Shown here: positions 24,155 through 33,062 of the stretch, one piece after another
Position numbering within the stretch: the stretch's first letter is position 1
Layout: each line of letters opens with the position of its first letter
Assembly: GCA_963725155.1 (NCBI GenBank)
Contig: CAVRXU010000008.1
Coordinates: 124,001 to 188,000 of the forward strand
DNA: 64,000 nucleotides
Source: DATDAH01 sp963725155
GTDB lineage: Bacteria; Actinomycetota; Acidimicrobiia; Acidimicrobiales; DATDAH01
Reading direction: 5' to 3'
Program-made: the position numbers and the translations under genes
The notes under the pieces: model-generated
What the model was told of the DNA's origin: nothing
Seen by the model: the letters and a program-made list of their open reading frames with translations, nothing else
Database searches by the model: none

Positions 24155-24916
24155 GTGACCGAGCCCGTGTTCCGAGGTGTGGGGGTGGCGTTGGCCACCC
24201 TGTTCGACGCTGACCTGGCGGTGGACGTGGACGCCACCCGGGACCACGCCGTCCGCCTGGTCGAGGCGGGGATGCAGGCGGTGATCGTGGCCGGGAGCAC
24301 CGGCGAGGCGTCGGCCCTGGACCGCGAGGAGCGCCGGGCCCTCATCACCGCGGTGAAGGAAGCGGTCACCGTGCCGGTCATCGCCGGCAGCGGGGCCCCC
24401 TCCTCCCGGCAGGCCGTGTCCCTGAGCCTGGACGCCCTCGCGGCCGGCGCCGACGCCCTGCTCGTCCTCTCGCCGCCCGGGGCCGCCGACCCGCTCCCCT
24501 ACTACGCCGCCGTTCGAGCGGCGGTCCCCGACACTCCCCTGCTCGGCTACCACTACCCGAACGTCAGCGCCCCGGGCATCGCCGTCGATGCACTGCCCGG
24601 CCTGCCCATCGACGGCTGCAAGGACTCCTCCGGCGACGCCAACCGGCTGCTCGCCACGCTCGAGGTGTTCGACCGGCCGCTCTACACCGGCTCGTCGGCG
24701 GTGCTCAGCCTGGCCGGCCCGATCGGCTGCACCGGCGCCATCCTCGGCCTGGCCAACGTCGAGCCCGAGGGCTGCATCGCCGCCTTCGCCGGTGACGGCG
24801 CCGCCCAACGGGCCTTGGCCCCGTCCCACCTGGAGATGGGCCGCGCCTTCCCCGCCGCGCTCAAAGGCCTGATGGCCGCCAGGTGGGGCACCGCGGAGCA
24901 CCGCCGCCTCCCCTGA
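24155..24916 (+). CDS. Dihydrodipicolinate synthase/N-acetylneuraminate lyase family protein
   Basis: A 253-aa class I aldolase of the DapA superfamily. It keeps GSTGEASAL (phosphate/carboxylate loop) and the Schiff-base lysine in DGCKDSSGD, but the usual YYN tyrosine motif reads LVLSPPGAADPLPYY. It is about 40 residues shorter than DapA and clearly diverged from the dapA at 13022-13906, so it probably has a different aldolase or lyase substrate. The GTG start follows a GGAGGA site. It is convergent with ctaF and could be transcribed with the SDR gene. Confidence 0.82.
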   Translation: MTEPVFRGVGVALATLFDADLAVDVDATRDHAVRLVEAGMQAVIVAGSTGEASALDREERRALITAVKEAVTVPVIAGSGAPSSRQAVSLSLDALAAGADALLVLSPPGAADPLPYYAAVRAAVPDTPLLGYHYPNVSAPGIAVDALPGLPIDGCKDSSGDANRLLATLEVFDRPLYTGSSAVLSLAGPIGCTGAILGLANVEPEGCIAAFAGDGAAQRALAPSHLEMGRAFPAALKGLMAARWGTAEHRRLP

Positions 24917-24929
24917 CCGCCGGGCCGGC

Positions 24930-25340
24930 TCAGCGGCGGCGGCCTTCTTCGACCATGCCGACCAGGCCGAGGGCGAGGAGGACGACGCCGGGGAGGAAGA
25001 GCCAGGCACCGAGAGGCAGGCCGGCGGCCATCAGCACGGCACCGGCGCCGACCCAGAAGGGGCGGAGGCTGGCGTGGGGCAGGAACAGCGCTTCGCGGTC
25101 CTCGTAGTCGGCCGGGTCCAGCTCCTCGCGCAGTCCGCCCCGGCGCTCGACCAGCGTGAGGAACCCCCCGGTCAGCAGGCTGAGCCCGGCCGACAGGGCC
25201 AAGAGGGCGGCCCCCGCCCACTCGCCGTCGGACGTGGCGGCGTAGACGACGGCCAGGAGCAGGAAGAAGGCGGCCAGGGCCAGGAAGATGCGCAGGCCGA
25301 CCGCAGGGCTCGCCCCCTCGTCGGTGGGAACGGTGCTCAC
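24930..25340 (-). CDS. ctaF: Cytochrome c oxidase subunit 4, actinobacterial type
   Basis: A 136-aa membrane protein with four hydrophobic helices in the pattern of actinobacterial CtaF: LRIFLALAAFFLLLAVVYAATS, GAALLALSAGLSLLTGGFL, then FWVGAGAVLMAAGLPLG and WLFLPGVVLLALGLVGM. The loop ERRGGLREELDPADYEDREA is typical. The GTG start overlaps the ctaD stop by 4 nt (GTGA), placing it at the end of the ctaG-ctaC-ctaD-ctaF transcript. Confidence 0.85.
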   Translation of the reverse strand: MSTVPTDEGASPAVGLRIFLALAAFFLLLAVVYAATSDGEWAGAALLALSAGLSLLTGGFLTLVERRGGLREELDPADYEDREALFLPHASLRPFWVGAGAVLMAAGLPLGAWLFLPGVVLLALGLVGMVEEGRRR

Positions 25341-26986
25341 GGGACCGCCTCCGCCGCCCGCCGGGCGTCCCAGACCGGCCGCTCGGAGCGGATCGGCGGC
25401 AAGGGATCGACGAAGTTGCCGGGCGGCGGGGGTGAGGACGTCGCCCATTCCAGCGTGTGCCCCTCCCACGGGTCGTCGGCGTCGGCGTCGACGGGCCGGT
25501 GCAGGCTGCGCCAGACGTTCCAGAGGAACGGCAGGGTCGACGCCGCCAGGAGGAAGGCGCCGATCGAGGACACGAGGTTGAGGGTGGCGAAGCCGTCGGC
25601 GTCGGTGTAGTCGGCCACCCGCCGGGGCATGCCGTCGAGGCCGAGGATGTGCTGGACGAAGAAGGTCAGGTTGAAGCCGACGAAGGTCATCCAGAAGTGG
25701 ACCTTGCCCCAGCCCTCGGTCAGGCGACGACCGGTGAACTTCGGGAACCAGTAGTAGATCCCGCCGAACAGGGCGAAGACCGACCCGCCGAACAGCACGT
25801 AATGGAAGTGGGCCACGACGAAGTACGAGTCGGTCAGCTGGAAGTCGAGGCCCGGCGACGCCAGCATCACCCCGGTCACCCCGCCCACCACGAAGACGAT
25901 CAGGAACCCCAGCGCGAACAGCATCGGCGTGGCGAAGACCAGCTGGCCGCCCCACAGCGTCCCGATCCAGTTGAAGAACTTCACGCCGGTCGGGACGGCG
26001 ATGAGCATCGTCGTGGCTCCGAAGAACGGCAGCAGGATGTCACCGGTGGCGAACATGTGGTGGGCCCACACGCTGATCGACAGGGCGGCGATGGCCAGCG
26101 TGGCCAGCACCAGGCCCCGGTAGCCGAACACCGGCCGCCGGGCGAACACGGCGAAGATCTCGGTGACGACCCCGAAGTACGGCAGGGCCAGCACGTAGAC
26201 CTCGGGGTGGCCGAAGAACCAGAACAGGTGCTGCCAGAGGATCGGCACCCCCCCGTGGGCCGGGTCGAAGATGGCCCCGCCGAGATGGCGGTCGGCGAAG
26301 AGCATGACGCCGGCGCTGGAGAGGACCGGGAAGGCCAGCAGCACGAGGATGCTGGTGGCCAGCATGTTCCAAGTGAAGATCGGCATCCGGAACATGTGCA
26401 TGCCCCGGGCCCGCATGGTCAGCACCGTGGTCACGATGTTGACCGAGGTCAGCACGCCGGACATCCCTGTGAGCAGCACCCCCGCGATCCAGAGATCGCC
26501 CCCGAGGCCGGGTGAGTTCACGCTGTCGCTCAGCGGGGCGTAGGCGAACCAGCCGAAGTCCGCCGGCCCGTCGGCGGTCAGGAAGCCGGACACCATCACC
26601 AGTCCGCCGCCCAGGAAGACCCAGTACGAGAGCAGGTTCAGCCGCGGGAAGGCCATGTCCCGCGCTCCGATCTGCAACGGCACCAGGTAGTTGGCGAGCC
26701 CGAAGGCGAACGGGCCGGCGAACAGCAGCAGCATGATGCTGCCGTGCATGGTGAACATCTCGTTGTAGGTGTCCCGCCCGACGACCTGCTGGCCGGGCTC
26801 GGCCAGCTCGGCCCGCATCCCCATCGCCAGCAGCCCACCGAGCAGGTAGAAGGCGAACGCGGTGACCATGTAGCTGACGCCGATCCGCTTGTGATCGGTG
26901 CTGGTCAGCCAGGCCAGGAGGCCGGTCGCCGGTGGGTGCTCAAGCGGCTCGACCGGGGCCACCGCCCGATCCTCGAGGAGGGTCAC
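25337..26986 (-). CDS. ctaD: Cytochrome c oxidase subunit I (aa3 type)
   Basis: Catalytic subunit of the aa3 oxidase, 549 aa with 12 helices. The ligands are visible: FTMHGSIMLL (low-spin haem His), FWFFGHPEVYVLALPYFG (CuB His with the cross-linked Tyr), WAHHMFATG (two CuB His) and VVAHFHYVL (haem a3 and a His). The K-channel lysine sits in VPTGVKFFNWIGT. The start overlaps the ctaC stop. The protein works with CtaC, CtaE and the QcrCAB complex as the bc1-aa3 supercomplex. Confidence 0.97.
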   Translation of the reverse strand: MTLLEDRAVAPVEPLEHPPATGLLAWLTSTDHKRIGVSYMVTAFAFYLLGGLLAMGMRAELAEPGQQVVGRDTYNEMFTMHGSIMLLLFAGPFAFGLANYLVPLQIGARDMAFPRLNLLSYWVFLGGGLVMVSGFLTADGPADFGWFAYAPLSDSVNSPGLGGDLWIAGVLLTGMSGVLTSVNIVTTVLTMRARGMHMFRMPIFTWNMLATSILVLLAFPVLSSAGVMLFADRHLGGAIFDPAHGGVPILWQHLFWFFGHPEVYVLALPYFGVVTEIFAVFARRPVFGYRGLVLATLAIAALSISVWAHHMFATGDILLPFFGATTMLIAVPTGVKFFNWIGTLWGGQLVFATPMLFALGFLIVFVVGGVTGVMLASPGLDFQLTDSYFVVAHFHYVLFGGSVFALFGGIYYWFPKFTGRRLTEGWGKVHFWMTFVGFNLTFFVQHILGLDGMPRRVADYTDADGFATLNLVSSIGAFLLAASTLPFLWNVWRSLHRPVDADADDPWEGHTLEWATSSPPPPGNFVDPLPPIRSERPVWDARRAAEAVP

Positions 26987-27726
26987 CCGGCCACCTCCCG
27001 CACCGACGGGTCAGCGCCGAGGTCGGCCGTGGCCTCGTCCAGCCAGGCGTCGAACTCGTCGGCGGGCATCGCCTGGACCTCGAAGTCCATCGTGGCGTGG
27101 TCCAGGCCGCAGAACTCGGCGCAGCGCCCCGTCCACGTCCCGGCCTCCACGATGTTGATGTCGATCTCGTTGTCGATGCCGGGGATGAGGTCCCGCTTGG
27201 TCCCGAACTCGGGTACCCAGAAGGAGTGGATGACGTCGTCGGCGACCAGCCGGAAACGGACGGTGCGGCCGACCGGCAGACGCAGGATTGGGCGCTCCCC
27301 CGGCGCGCCGGTCACCCGTATGCCGGCGTCGAGATAGGTGAACTGCCAGTCCCAACGGAACCCGTCCACCTCGACGACCAGGTCGGGATCGTCGTCGAGC
27401 CGGCTGATGTCCCGCTCGCCGATCACCGACGCAGTGAACAGCACCGCCACCAGAGCCAGCGGGACCAACGTGTAGGCCAGCTCGAGTCGGGGCTTGTCGC
27501 CGTCCTGATCGGGCAGGCCGTCGTCGTCCGGCCGGGCCCGGTACCGGATCACGCACCAGGCGACGAGGCCCCAGATCAGGAGCACGACCAGTCCGGCGAT
27601 GACCAGGAACGGCTGCCAGAGGTCCTGGAACGTCTCGCCTTGCTTCGTCGTCTTGTCGGGCCCGGCGCTGCAGGCGGCGGCGAGGAGCATGACGGCGGGG
27701 ACGAGGCGGCCGAGGCGAGGGGTCAC
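26983..27726 (-). CDS. ctaC: Cytochrome c oxidase subunit II
   Basis: A 247-aa subunit carrying the CuA centre. The N-terminal lipoprotein signal (LVPAVMLLAAAC) is followed by two transmembrane helices (FLVIAGLVVLLIWGLVAWCVI and LELAYTLVPLALVAVLFTASV) and a cupredoxin domain with HSFWVPEFGTKRDLIPG and the CuA motif GRCAEFCGLDHATM. No haem c domain is attached, so electrons come from QcrC. It overlaps ctaG and ctaD by 4 nt each. Confidence 0.97.
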   Translation of the reverse strand: MTPRLGRLVPAVMLLAAACSAGPDKTTKQGETFQDLWQPFLVIAGLVVLLIWGLVAWCVIRYRARPDDDGLPDQDGDKPRLELAYTLVPLALVAVLFTASVIGERDISRLDDDPDLVVEVDGFRWDWQFTYLDAGIRVTGAPGERPILRLPVGRTVRFRLVADDVIHSFWVPEFGTKRDLIPGIDNEIDINIVEAGTWTGRCAEFCGLDHATMDFEVQAMPADEFDAWLDEATADLGADPSVREVAG

Positions 27727-28583
27727 GGCGCGGTCCCGAGTCCTCCGGTCCGGGCCTCGCGGTCAGCAGCCCGGCCTTCGGCGGCCATCCACGACCACAC
27801 GATGGCCAGGACCACGACCAGTCCGACGATCTCGCCCACCGAGAGCAACAGGCCGGCCGCCAGGCGCTGGTCGGCCAGGGCGTCGCCCTGCCATGGTCGG
27901 CGGCCGGCGACGTGGGCGGCGGGACCGATGATCGCCGTCCCGGCCAGGAGGGCGATGCCGAGGAAGGCGTGGGCGGGGAGCGCCACGAGGGCCAGGCCGG
28001 TCCGGGTGGTCGGCGGGGCCTCGTGCGGGCGAGGGTCGGTGGCGAGCACGGCGCCGTAGAACAGCACGCCGACGACCACGAAGTGGACGTGAAGGCCGAG
28101 GTGGACCGCCTCGTTCCGCGCGCTGAGGTCGTACAGCGGCGTGAAGTACAGCAGCCAGAGGGTCGACACGAAGGCGACGAAGGCCACGATCGGCTCGGTC
28201 AGGAAGGCGACGACCGGGTGGTGCAGGACCCGCAGCGTCGTCACCTGCGTCGGGCGGGACCCGGCCTGGAGGACCAGGGTCACCGGCCGGGCGACGACCA
28301 AGAGCACGGGGACGATCATCCCCAGCAGGAGGTGCTGGGCCATGTGGGCCGAGAACTGGATCGTGTCGTAGGCAGCCAGGCCCGAGAGCGTGGCGACGGC
28401 AAAGGCAAGAAGGGCCCCGGCGAACGCCACCGACCGCCCCACTGGCCACGCCCGTCCCCGGTCGGCCAGGCGACGGACACCCACCGTGTACCCGACGGCG
28501 CCGAGCACGACCACGCTCACGCCGAGCGGATCGACGGCCATCTCGGTGACCATGGCGCCGGGTGACAGCGGCGGCAGCGGCAC
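27723..28583 (-). CDS. Cytochrome c oxidase assembly protein, CtaG (caa3) family
   Basis: A 286-aa protein with six or seven membrane helices and conserved histidines (FSAHMAQHLLLGMIVPVLLV, VLHHPVVAFL, HLGLHVHFVVVGVLFY, LPAHAFLGIALL), the layout of the caa3_CtaG copper-chaperone family. It is probably needed for copper insertion into the oxidase. The GTG start lies 6 nt after TAGGGT (leaderless). It heads the ctaG-ctaC-ctaD-ctaF operon, with 4-nt overlaps to each next gene. Confidence 0.88.
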   Translation of the reverse strand: MPLPPLSPGAMVTEMAVDPLGVSVVVLGAVGYTVGVRRLADRGRAWPVGRSVAFAGALLAFAVATLSGLAAYDTIQFSAHMAQHLLLGMIVPVLLVVARPVTLVLQAGSRPTQVTTLRVLHHPVVAFLTEPIVAFVAFVSTLWLLYFTPLYDLSARNEAVHLGLHVHFVVVGVLFYGAVLATDPRPHEAPPTTRTGLALVALPAHAFLGIALLAGTAIIGPAAHVAGRRPWQGDALADQRLAAGLLLSVGEIVGLVVVLAIVWSWMAAEGRAADREARTGGLGTAP

Positions 28584-28589
28584 CCGCCG

Positions 28590-28595
28590 ACCCTA
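28590..28595 (-). promoter_or_regulatory. Putative -10 box of the ctaG-ctaC-ctaD-ctaF operon
   Basis: TAGGGT on the minus strand, 6 nt before the ctaG GTG; leaderless pattern. It lies in the 73-bp divergent gap to ctaE. Confidence 0.45.
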
Positions 28596-28656
28596 ACCCC
28601 GCACCCTCCGGGCCACCGGGCGGTCGCCCGGGGTGCCGCCGTGGTAGGAAGGTCCC

Positions 28657-29250
28657 GTGGCCCCACCGGACACCGTCGTGGCGGTCGACGGGGCACCGGT
28701 CGAGGGTGCCCCCCTGACCAACCCGCTGCCCGTGGGCGTGATCGTCTGGCTCAGCTCCGAGCTCATGTTCTTCGCCGGGCTGTTCGCCGCCTACTTCACC
28801 CTCCGCTCGGCCAACCCCGTCTGGCCCTCCGCCGCGGCCGACCTCGAGGAGACCCGGGCCGCCATCTTCACCGCCGTCCTCGTGGTCAGCAGCCTGACCA
28901 TGCACCGGTCGGTTCGTGCCGCCGAAGCCGGTCGTCGGGAGGAGGCGATGCGCTGGCTCGCCGCCACCTTCCTGCTGGGTCTCGTGTTCGTGGTGAACCA
29001 GGCCGTCGAGTACGCCAACCTCGGCTTCGGCATCGACACCGACGCCTACGGATCGATCTTCTGGCTGCTGACTGGATTCCACTGGCTCCATGTCGTCGCC
29101 GGCCTCGCCCTGATGCTGGCCCTGGCCCGGCTCAGCTGGCCCGGCACCCGGGCCCCCCTGGGCGTCCACCACCAGGTCGTGGGTTACTACTGGCACTTCG
29201 TCGACATCGTCTGGGTCGGCGTCTTCGCCGCGGTCTACCTGATCCAGTGA
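28657..29250 (+). CDS. ctaE: Cytochrome c oxidase subunit III
   Basis: A 197-aa subunit with five helices. It has the actinobacterial CtaE motifs VIVWLSSELMFFAGLFAAYFTLR, QAVEYANLGFGIDTDAYGSIFW, GFHWLHVVAGLALML and YYWHFVDIVWVGVFAAVYLIQ. The GTG at 28657 has a GGAAGG ribosome site four bases upstream. It is the first gene of ctaE-qcrC-qcrA-qcrB, an order conserved across actinobacteria, and the 3' end overlaps qcrC by 4 nt. Confidence 0.95.
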   Translation: MAPPDTVVAVDGAPVEGAPLTNPLPVGVIVWLSSELMFFAGLFAAYFTLRSANPVWPSAAADLEETRAAIFTAVLVVSSLTMHRSVRAAEAGRREEAMRWLAATFLLGLVFVVNQAVEYANLGFGIDTDAYGSIFWLLTGFHWLHVVAGLALMLALARLSWPGTRAPLGVHHQVVGYYWHFVDIVWVGVFAAVYLIQ

Positions 29251-30002
29251 GGGGGTCGGCGCTCAGCGTGGCGGTGGTGGTGGCGCTGAGCGGGTTGGGC
29301 GGCCTGAACGCCGCCGCCCAGTCGACGGGTGACCAGCCCGCGCTGGCCGACGACCCCGAGCTGGTCGCCGCCGGCCAGGAGCTCTTCGCGACCGGCTGCT
29401 CGAGCTGCCACGGGTTGGCCGGCGAGGGCAGCGGCAACGGTCCCCGCATCGCCGACGCCGGTGAGGCCGCTGCCGACTTCCAGCTCAGGACCGGGCGGAT
29501 GCCCGCGGCCGACATCGAGGGCCAGCAACCGGTGAAGGACCCCGCGTACGACGACGACGAGATCCGGGCGCTGGTGGCCTATGTCGGATCACTGGGCGAC
29601 GGCCCCCGCATCCCCGACGTCGACCCGGCTCGCGGCGACCTGGCCAACGGCGGCGTGCTCTTCCGCGCCAACTGCGCGGCGTGCCACAACGCCAGCGGCA
29701 TCGGCGGGGCCCTGAGCTACGGCGGCGAGGCCCCGAGCGTGCGCGACGTCGGGCCCGTCCAGGTGGGTGAGGCCATGCGCACCGGCCCGGGCCAGATGCC
29801 CGTGTTCGGGCCCGACTCCTTCACGCCCCAGGACCTCGACGACATCGCTCGGTACGTCCAGGAGCTGGCCGATCCGTCCCGCCGGGGCGGCTTGAGCCTC
29901 GGCAGCGTCGGGCCGGTGACCGAAGGGTTCGTGGCGGTCCTCTTCGCCCTCGGCAGCATCGTCCTGGCCACCCGATGGATCACGGCCCGGAGGGCATCGT
30001 GA
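29247..30002 (+). CDS. qcrC: Diheme cytochrome c subunit of the bc1 complex
   Basis: A 251-aa membrane-anchored cytochrome with an N-terminal signal/anchor (SALSVAVVVALSGLGGLNAAAQ), two c-type haem sites (CSSCHG and CAACHN) and a C-terminal helix (GFVAVLFALGSIVLATRWI). Methionines in RMPAADIE and GQMPVFG are the likely axial ligands. It replaces soluble cytochrome c and passes electrons directly to CtaC. The GTG start overlaps the ctaE stop (GTGA). Confidence 0.95.
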   Translation: MRGSALSVAVVVALSGLGGLNAAAQSTGDQPALADDPELVAAGQELFATGCSSCHGLAGEGSGNGPRIADAGEAAADFQLRTGRMPAADIEGQQPVKDPAYDDDEIRALVAYVGSLGDGPRIPDVDPARGDLANGGVLFRANCAACHNASGIGGALSYGGEAPSVRDVGPVQVGEAMRTGPGQMPVFGPDSFTPQDLDDIARYVQELADPSRRGGLSLGSVGPVTEGFVAVLFALGSIVLATRWITARRAS

Positions 30003-30883
30003 CCGATCCCACCGCCGAGCCGGCCGACAACGAGGCCGCCGAGGCGCTGCCCTCCGCCACCGCCCCGGTCATCGCCTTCTGCGCCAGCGCGGCCGCCGCC
30101 GTCGGCCTCGCCGTCGTCTACTCCCTCGGCGGCCAACCCCAGGCCGAAGGCGTCCTCCTGGCCATCGCTCTCGGCGGCATCGGGTTCGGCCTCGTGTCGT
30201 GGTCCCGTCGCTTCATGCCGGACGACGTCGCCGTCGAGGACCGGGGCACGGTGGCCTCCGACCCCGGGGAGATCCAGGCGCTACTCGACGACCTCGGGGC
30301 CGAAAAGGCCCAGGTCGGGCGCCGTCACCTGCTCGTGCGCATGCTCGTCGTCGCCGGCGGCGCCCTCGGCGTGGCCGCCCTGTTCCCGATCCGCTCCCTC
30401 GGCCCCCGGCCGGGCCGGGGCCTGCTCACCACGCCGTACGACCAAGGCGACCTGCGCCTGGTGTCCGAGCAGGGCGCCCCCGTGCATGTCGACGAGCTGG
30501 CGGTGAACGGTGTCATCACCGTGTTCCCCGAGGGCCACGAGGGCCGGGAGGACAGCCAGACCCTGCTGCTCAACCTCCCCGAGGGCGAGCTCCAGCCCCG
30601 GCCCGGCCGGGAGGACTGGACCGTCGGCGGGCTGGTGGCCTTCTCCAAGATCTGCACCCACGCCGGCTGCCCCGTCGGGTTGTACGAGGAGCAGACGGGA
30701 CTGCTGCTCTGCCCGTGCCACCAGTCGACCTTCGACGTCAGCGAGGCCGCCCGACCCGTGTTCGGCCCCGCCACCCGGTCGCTCCCCCAGCTCCCCCTGA
30801 GCACCGACGACGAGGGTTACCTGATCGCGACGGGCGACTTCTCCGGCCCGGTCGGACCCGGCTTCTGGGACCGCGACCGTTGA
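29999..30883 (+). CDS. qcrA: Rieske iron-sulfur subunit of the bc1 complex
   Basis: A 294-aa protein with three N-terminal transmembrane helices, the actinobacterial pattern (VIAFCASAAAAVGLAVVYSLG, LLAIALGGIGFGLVSWS, MLVVAGGALGVAALFPI), and a Rieske domain with CTHAGCPVG and CPCHQSTFD as cluster ligands. RRHLLVR before the third helix looks like a remnant twin-arginine signal. The GTG at 29999 overlaps the qcrC stop (GTGA). An in-frame ATG at 29975 lies inside qcrC and is less likely. Confidence 0.95.
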   Translation: MTDPTAEPADNEAAEALPSATAPVIAFCASAAAAVGLAVVYSLGGQPQAEGVLLAIALGGIGFGLVSWSRRFMPDDVAVEDRGTVASDPGEIQALLDDLGAEKAQVGRRHLLVRMLVVAGGALGVAALFPIRSLGPRPGRGLLTTPYDQGDLRLVSEQGAPVHVDELAVNGVITVFPEGHEGREDSQTLLLNLPEGELQPRPGREDWTVGGLVAFSKICTHAGCPVGLYEEQTGLLLCPCHQSTFDVSEAARPVFGPATRSLPQLPLSTDDEGYLIATGDFSGPVGPGFWDRDR

Positions 30884-32214
30884 TCCTGCGCCGGCTCCTC
30901 GACTGGGCGGACTCCCGCACCGGCGTGGCCGGCACCACCCGGCGCTACGTCGACAAGGTCTTCCCGAACCAGTGGTCGTTCCTGCTCGGCGAGGTGACGC
31001 TGTACTGCTTCGTCATCCTGGTGGCCACGGGGACCTGGTTGGCGTTCTTCTTCCAGCCGAGCACCGCCGAGACCGTCTACGACGGCAGCTACGCCCCGCT
31101 CCAGGGCGTAGCCATGAGCAAGGCCTACGCCTCGGCCCTCGACCTGAGCTTCGACGTCCGGGCCGGGCTGGTCATGCGCCAGATGCACCACTGGGCAGCG
31201 CTGCTGTTCATCGCCGCCATGACAGCTCACCTGGCCCGGGTGTTCTTCACCGGGGCCTTCCGCCGCCCCCGAGAGCTCAACTGGATCATCGGCGTGGTCC
31301 TGCTCATCCTGGCCATCGTCAACGGCTTCGCCGGCTACTCCCTGCTCGACGACCAGTTGTCGGGCACCGGCCTGCGCATCGCCTACTCCGTCGCCCTGTC
31401 GATCCCGTTGGCCGGCACGTGGATGGCGTCCCTCTTCTTCGGCGGCGACTTCCCGGGGGACCAGATCATCAGCCGTCTGTTCGTGATCCACGTCTACCTG
31501 GTGCCGATCGTCATCGGGATCCTGCTGTCGGCCCACCTGGCGCTGGTCGTGGCCCACAAGCACACCCACTTCGCAGGGGACGGGGCCGACGAGGACAACG
31601 TCGTCGGCGAACGGCTCTGGCCCACCTATGCGGCGAAGGCCGGCGGCCTGTTCTTCGTGGTCGCCGCCGTGCTCGCCCTCCTGGCCGGGATCGCCCAGAT
31701 CAACCCGATCTGGGTCTACGGCCCGTTCCGAACGGCCAACGTCAGCACCCTGTCCCAGCCCGACTGGTACATGGGGTGGCTCGAGGGAGCCATGCGCCTG
31801 ATGCCGCCGTGGGAGATCCGCGCCTTCGGTTTCGAGGTCCCCAACCCCTTCTTCCCGGGCGTCCTCATCCCGGGCATCACCTTCGGCATGCTGCTGGCCT
31901 GGCCGTTCCTGGAGGCCAAGTTCAGCGGCGACCACGCCGAGCACCACGTCCTGGACCGTCCCCGGGACCGCCCGCTGCGCACGGCCCTCGGCGTGGCCAC
32001 GTTGGCCTTCTACACCGTGCTCGGCCTGGGCGGGGCCAGCGACGCGCTGTCCACCCTGTTCGACATCTCCCTCAACCGTCTGATCTGGACGCTGCGGGTC
32101 CTGCTCTTCGTGGTCCCGGTCGCTGCGGCCTACGCGACCCGACGGCTCTGCCTCGAGCTCCAACACCGCGACGGCCCCGTCGCCGAGACCGAATCGGTCC
32201 GTTCTGGTCCGTGA
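30880..32214 (+). CDS. qcrB: Cytochrome b subunit of the bc1 complex
   Basis: A 444-aa polytopic protein carrying the two b haems. Its histidines lie in MRQMHHWAALLFIAAMTAHLARVF and in the helix IHVYLVPIVIGILLSAHLALV, followed by HKHTHF. The Qo-site region is present as PDWYMGWLEG, and PFLEAKFSGDHAEHH follows in the C-terminal part. The start is a TTG (30880) overlapping the qcrA stop as TTGA, which keeps the 4-nt coupling of the whole operon. It is shorter than mycobacterial QcrB (about 540 aa) because the C-terminal extension is missing. Confidence 0.95.
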   Translation: MILRRLLDWADSRTGVAGTTRRYVDKVFPNQWSFLLGEVTLYCFVILVATGTWLAFFFQPSTAETVYDGSYAPLQGVAMSKAYASALDLSFDVRAGLVMRQMHHWAALLFIAAMTAHLARVFFTGAFRRPRELNWIIGVVLLILAIVNGFAGYSLLDDQLSGTGLRIAYSVALSIPLAGTWMASLFFGGDFPGDQIISRLFVIHVYLVPIVIGILLSAHLALVVAHKHTHFAGDGADEDNVVGERLWPTYAAKAGGLFFVVAAVLALLAGIAQINPIWVYGPFRTANVSTLSQPDWYMGWLEGAMRLMPPWEIRAFGFEVPNPFFPGVLIPGITFGMLLAWPFLEAKFSGDHAEHHVLDRPRDRPLRTALGVATLAFYTVLGLGGASDALSTLFDISLNRLIWTLRVLLFVVPVAAAYATRRLCLELQHRDGPVAETESVRSGP

Positions 32215-32245
32215 TCTCGGCGTGCTGATCCGGCGATCACCGGGC
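32206..32245. terminator. Probable bidirectional terminator between qcrB and dapB
   Basis: Inverted repeat between convergent genes: GTGATC (32211-32216) pairs with GATCAC (32235-32240), extended imperfectly by GGTCC/GGGCC. A GTTCTGG lies just upstream (32201-32207), inside the qcrB 3' end, without a matching right arm. No T-tract. Confidence 0.45.
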
Positions 32246-32256
32246 CGAGCGAGGGT

Positions 32257-33048
32257 TCAGAGGCCGAGGAGGTTGTCGAGGCCGACGGTGAGGCCGTCGG
32301 TGTCGGCCACCTTCTTGACGGCCAGGAGCACCCCGGGCATGAAGGACGACCGGTCATAGGAGTCGTGGCGGATCGTGAGGGACTGGCCCATGGTCCCGAG
32401 CATGACCTCCTGATGGGCGATGAGCCCCTGCAGGCGGACCGAGTGGATGGGAATGGGTCCGGCCCGGCCACCGCGGGCGCCGTCGACCACCTCGTCGGTC
32501 GTGGGATCGTCGATCCAGTCGTCGGAGGCCTTGGCCATGCGCTGGGCCGTGAGGATGGCCGTGCCGGAAGGGGCGTCGACCTTCGCGCCGTGATGCAGCT
32601 CGATGACCTCGGCCGACTCGAAGTAGGGCGCCGCCATCTCGGCGAAGCGCATCATCAGCACGGCACCGATCGCGAAGTTGGGGGCCACGATGCAGTTGCT
32701 CTTGGTGAACTCCTTGCGCAGCCGGTCGTAGTCCTTCGCCGAGAAGCCCGTGGTGCCGACCACGGCGTGCACCCCGTTGGCGGCCAGCCAGTCCAAGTTC
32801 TTCTTGGCCGCCTGCCGCACCGTGAAGTCGATGGCGACGTCCACGCCCTTGGGATCGAGGCTCTCGGCGCTCGGACCGACCTGGATGGCGTCGAGGCTCT
32901 GGTCCCGGGTGACCTCGCGCAGGTCGAACCCGGCGTGGTGGGGATCGATGGCGGCGACCAGGTTCAGGTCGGGATCGGCGGCGACGGCGGCGCAGACCGT
33001 GGCCCCCATCCGCCCGCCGGCGCCGAAGACGGCGACACGCAGGGTCAT
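32257..33048 (-). CDS. dapB: 4-hydroxy-tetrahydrodipicolinate reductase
   Basis: A 263-aa NAD(P)H enzyme of the diaminopimelate pathway. It has the Rossmann loop VAVFGAGGRMGATV, the linker GTTGFSAKDYDRL, the substrate motif ELHHGAKVDAPSGTA (catalytic His and Lys) and NFAIGAVLMMRFAE. The ATG lies 8 nt after TAGGGT, so it is probably leaderless. That box overlaps the stop codon of the M16 peptidase gene upstream. Confidence 0.95.
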   Translation of the reverse strand: MTLRVAVFGAGGRMGATVCAAVAADPDLNLVAAIDPHHAGFDLREVTRDQSLDAIQVGPSAESLDPKGVDVAIDFTVRQAAKKNLDWLAANGVHAVVGTTGFSAKDYDRLRKEFTKSNCIVAPNFAIGAVLMMRFAEMAAPYFESAEVIELHHGAKVDAPSGTAILTAQRMAKASDDWIDDPTTDEVVDGARGGRAGPIPIHSVRLQGLIAHQEVMLGTMGQSLTIRHDSYDRSSFMPGVLLAVKKVADTDGLTVGLDNLLGL

Positions 33049-33056
33049 GGCGACGG

Positions 33057-33062
33057 ACCCTA
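33057..33062 (-). promoter_or_regulatory. Putative -10 box of dapB
   Basis: TAGGGT on the minus strand, 8 nt before the dapB ATG. Its TAG is also the stop codon of the M16 peptidase gene. Confidence 0.45.
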
